From Ancylobacter vacuolatus (GTDB lineage: Bacteria; Pseudomonadota; Alphaproteobacteria; Rhizobiales; Xanthobacteraceae), in contig NZ_JAUSUH010000002.1 in NCBI RefSeq assembly GCF_030813595.1, positions 62,001 to 126,000 of the forward strand: a DNA stretch of 64,000 nucleotides, given 5' to 3'. The notes beneath the pieces were generated by a model that worked only from the letters and a program-made list of their open reading frames with translations, was not told the DNA's origin and made no database searches. This document shows, piece after piece, positions 63,248 through 64,000 of the stretch; the first letter of the stretch is position 1; each line of letters opens with the position of its first letter. The position numbers were made by a program, and so were the translations under genes.

Positions 63248-64000
63248 ATGCGCCCCATGCAAGGCCTGCCCACCCGCCGCCATCTGCTGAAAGGTCTGGC
63301 CCTCGCCGGGGCGGTCCTTGCGCCCGTCGCACCCTTTGTCCCGCGCGGCGCGCGGGCGCAGGCGCTCACCGTCGGGCTCATCGCCATCGGCCCCTGGCAG
63401 GATTGGGGGTGGAACCAGTCCTTCGCCGCCGCCGGCGCGGCGCTCGAGGCCGCCGGCGTCACGGTGGTTGAGGCCGGCTATCTCCCCGAGAGCACCGACT
63501 ATGACAGCGGCCGGGACGATGCCGAAACCCGCGCCTATGCGGCGGCGCTCGACGCGCTGGTGGCGCAGGGCGCGCGGCTGGTGATCTCCACCTCCTTCGG
63601 CCATGACCCGTTCCTGGTGGCGGCGGCGCTGCGCCGCCCGCAGGTCATGTTCCGCCAGGCCTCGGCGCTGGCCAATGACGCCACCCCGGCCAATCTCGGC
63701 AGCCAGAACGCGCTGATCAACCAGGGGCATTATGTCAACGGCGTCGCCGCCGGCCTGTGCACGCGCAGCAACACGCTCGGCTTCGTCGCCGGCCTGCCCT
63801 TCGCCCCGGTGCTGCTCAATGTGAATTCCTTCCTGCTCGGCGCCCGCGCCAGCAACCCGAAGGCCGTCGTGCGGGTGCTGTTCACCGGCGGCTGGGAGGA
63901 CGAGGCGCATGACGCGGCCGCCACCAATGCGCTGGTTGATGCCGGCTGCGACGTCATCACCTGCCATCTCGACGCGCCGAAAGTCGCCATCGAGACGGCG
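63248..64000 (+). CDS. BMP-family ABC transporter substrate-binding protein, N-terminal part (3' end outside window)
   Basis: The frame is open from ATG 63248 to the window edge (251 codons). A twin-arginine-like signal (TRRHLLKGLALAGAVLAPVAPFVPRGARAQA, about 9-39) suggests Tat or Sec export. The mature part begins LTVGLIAIGPWQDWGWNQSFAAAGAALEAAG, the pattern of BMP/PnrA-like periplasmic binding proteins, many of which bind nucleosides or purines; GFVAGLPFAPVLLNVNSFLLGARASNP near 175-200 is also typical. A purine link would complement the degradative operon at the left end, but the ligand is not proven. The permease genes would lie to the right of the window. Confidence 0.85.
   Translation, partial: MRPMQGLPTRRHLLKGLALAGAVLAPVAPFVPRGARAQALTVGLIAIGPWQDWGWNQSFAAAGAALEAAGVTVVEAGYLPESTDYDSGRDDAETRAYAAALDALVAQGARLVISTSFGHDPFLVAAALRRPQVMFRQASALANDATPANLGSQNALINQGHYVNGVAAGLCTRSNTLGFVAGLPFAPVLLNVNSFLLGARASNPKAVVRVLFTGGWEDEAHDAAATNALVDAGCDVITCHLDAPKVAIETA

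Overview
The window is GC-rich chromosomal DNA, densely packed and strongly biased to G/C at third codon positions. The gene set points to an alphaproteobacterium of the order Hyphomicrobiales, plausibly a Xanthobacteraceae-type genome (Ancylobacter, Starkeya or Xanthobacter-like). The reasons are a MucR/Ros regulator, a DUF4175 (TIGR02302-type) membrane protein, a DUF2125 protein beside a ChaC-like cyclotransferase, and the neighbourhoods aminotransferase-ftsK-lolA-xth and rsfS-rlmH-envC-ctpA-rppH. The genus is inference; no rRNA or tRNA gene is present to test it.

Layout. 1-7.0 kb: the end of a flavin reductase gene, then a five-gene minus-strand operon running from guanine/xanthine to allantoin: urate oxidase, FAD subunit and fused FeS/Mo subunit of a xanthine dehydrogenase, guanine deaminase, and a fused OHCU decarboxylase/HIU hydrolase. 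7-11.6 kb: an SDR dehydrogenase, a TenA protein without the catalytic Cys, mucR, a glutamine amidotransferase and a TerB-like protein. 11.8-16.5 kb: a GntR/FCD regulator and a tctCBA tricarboxylate transporter with a palindrome-rich, AT-rich control region. 16.9-21.2 kb: zwf-pgl-edd (Entner-Doudoroff). 21.3-26.9 kb: DUF2125, chaC, ydcF-like, ftsX, ftsE and hpt. 27-38.7 kb: DUF4175 protein, lysA, lptM, xth, lolA, ftsK, an aminotransferase and a DapA-like lyase. 39-42 kb: glnK-amtB-tesB behind a sigma-54-type promoter. 42-50.5 kb: a UbiH-type hydroxylase, Trm112, a GntR regulator, a PuuD-like hydrolase, an AlgI/AlgX-like O-acetylation pair, a YbaK-type editing protein, a thioredoxin-TPR protein and a LON-domain protein. 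50.7-55.9 kb: an RND efflux operon with its TetR regulator and a double operator. 56-62.5 kb: rppH, a probable truncated deacetylase-like membrane protein, ctpA, envC, rlmH, rsfS and an MFS transporter. 62.8-64 kb: a small Cys-rich periplasmic protein and the start of a BMP-family binding protein.

Most of the window is ordinary core metabolism and cell-envelope housekeeping. I see no prophage, insertion sequence, CRISPR array or defence island, and no convincing wholly new multi-gene system. The items most worth a second look are the uraD-uraH fusion inside a translationally coupled purine operon with palindromes upstream, the operator clusters in front of tctCBA and the tetR-RND operon, a dispersed intergenic repeat family with three clear copies, the hairpin cluster behind mucR, and a short membrane protein that looks like a deacetylase-family protein that has lost its catalytic domain.
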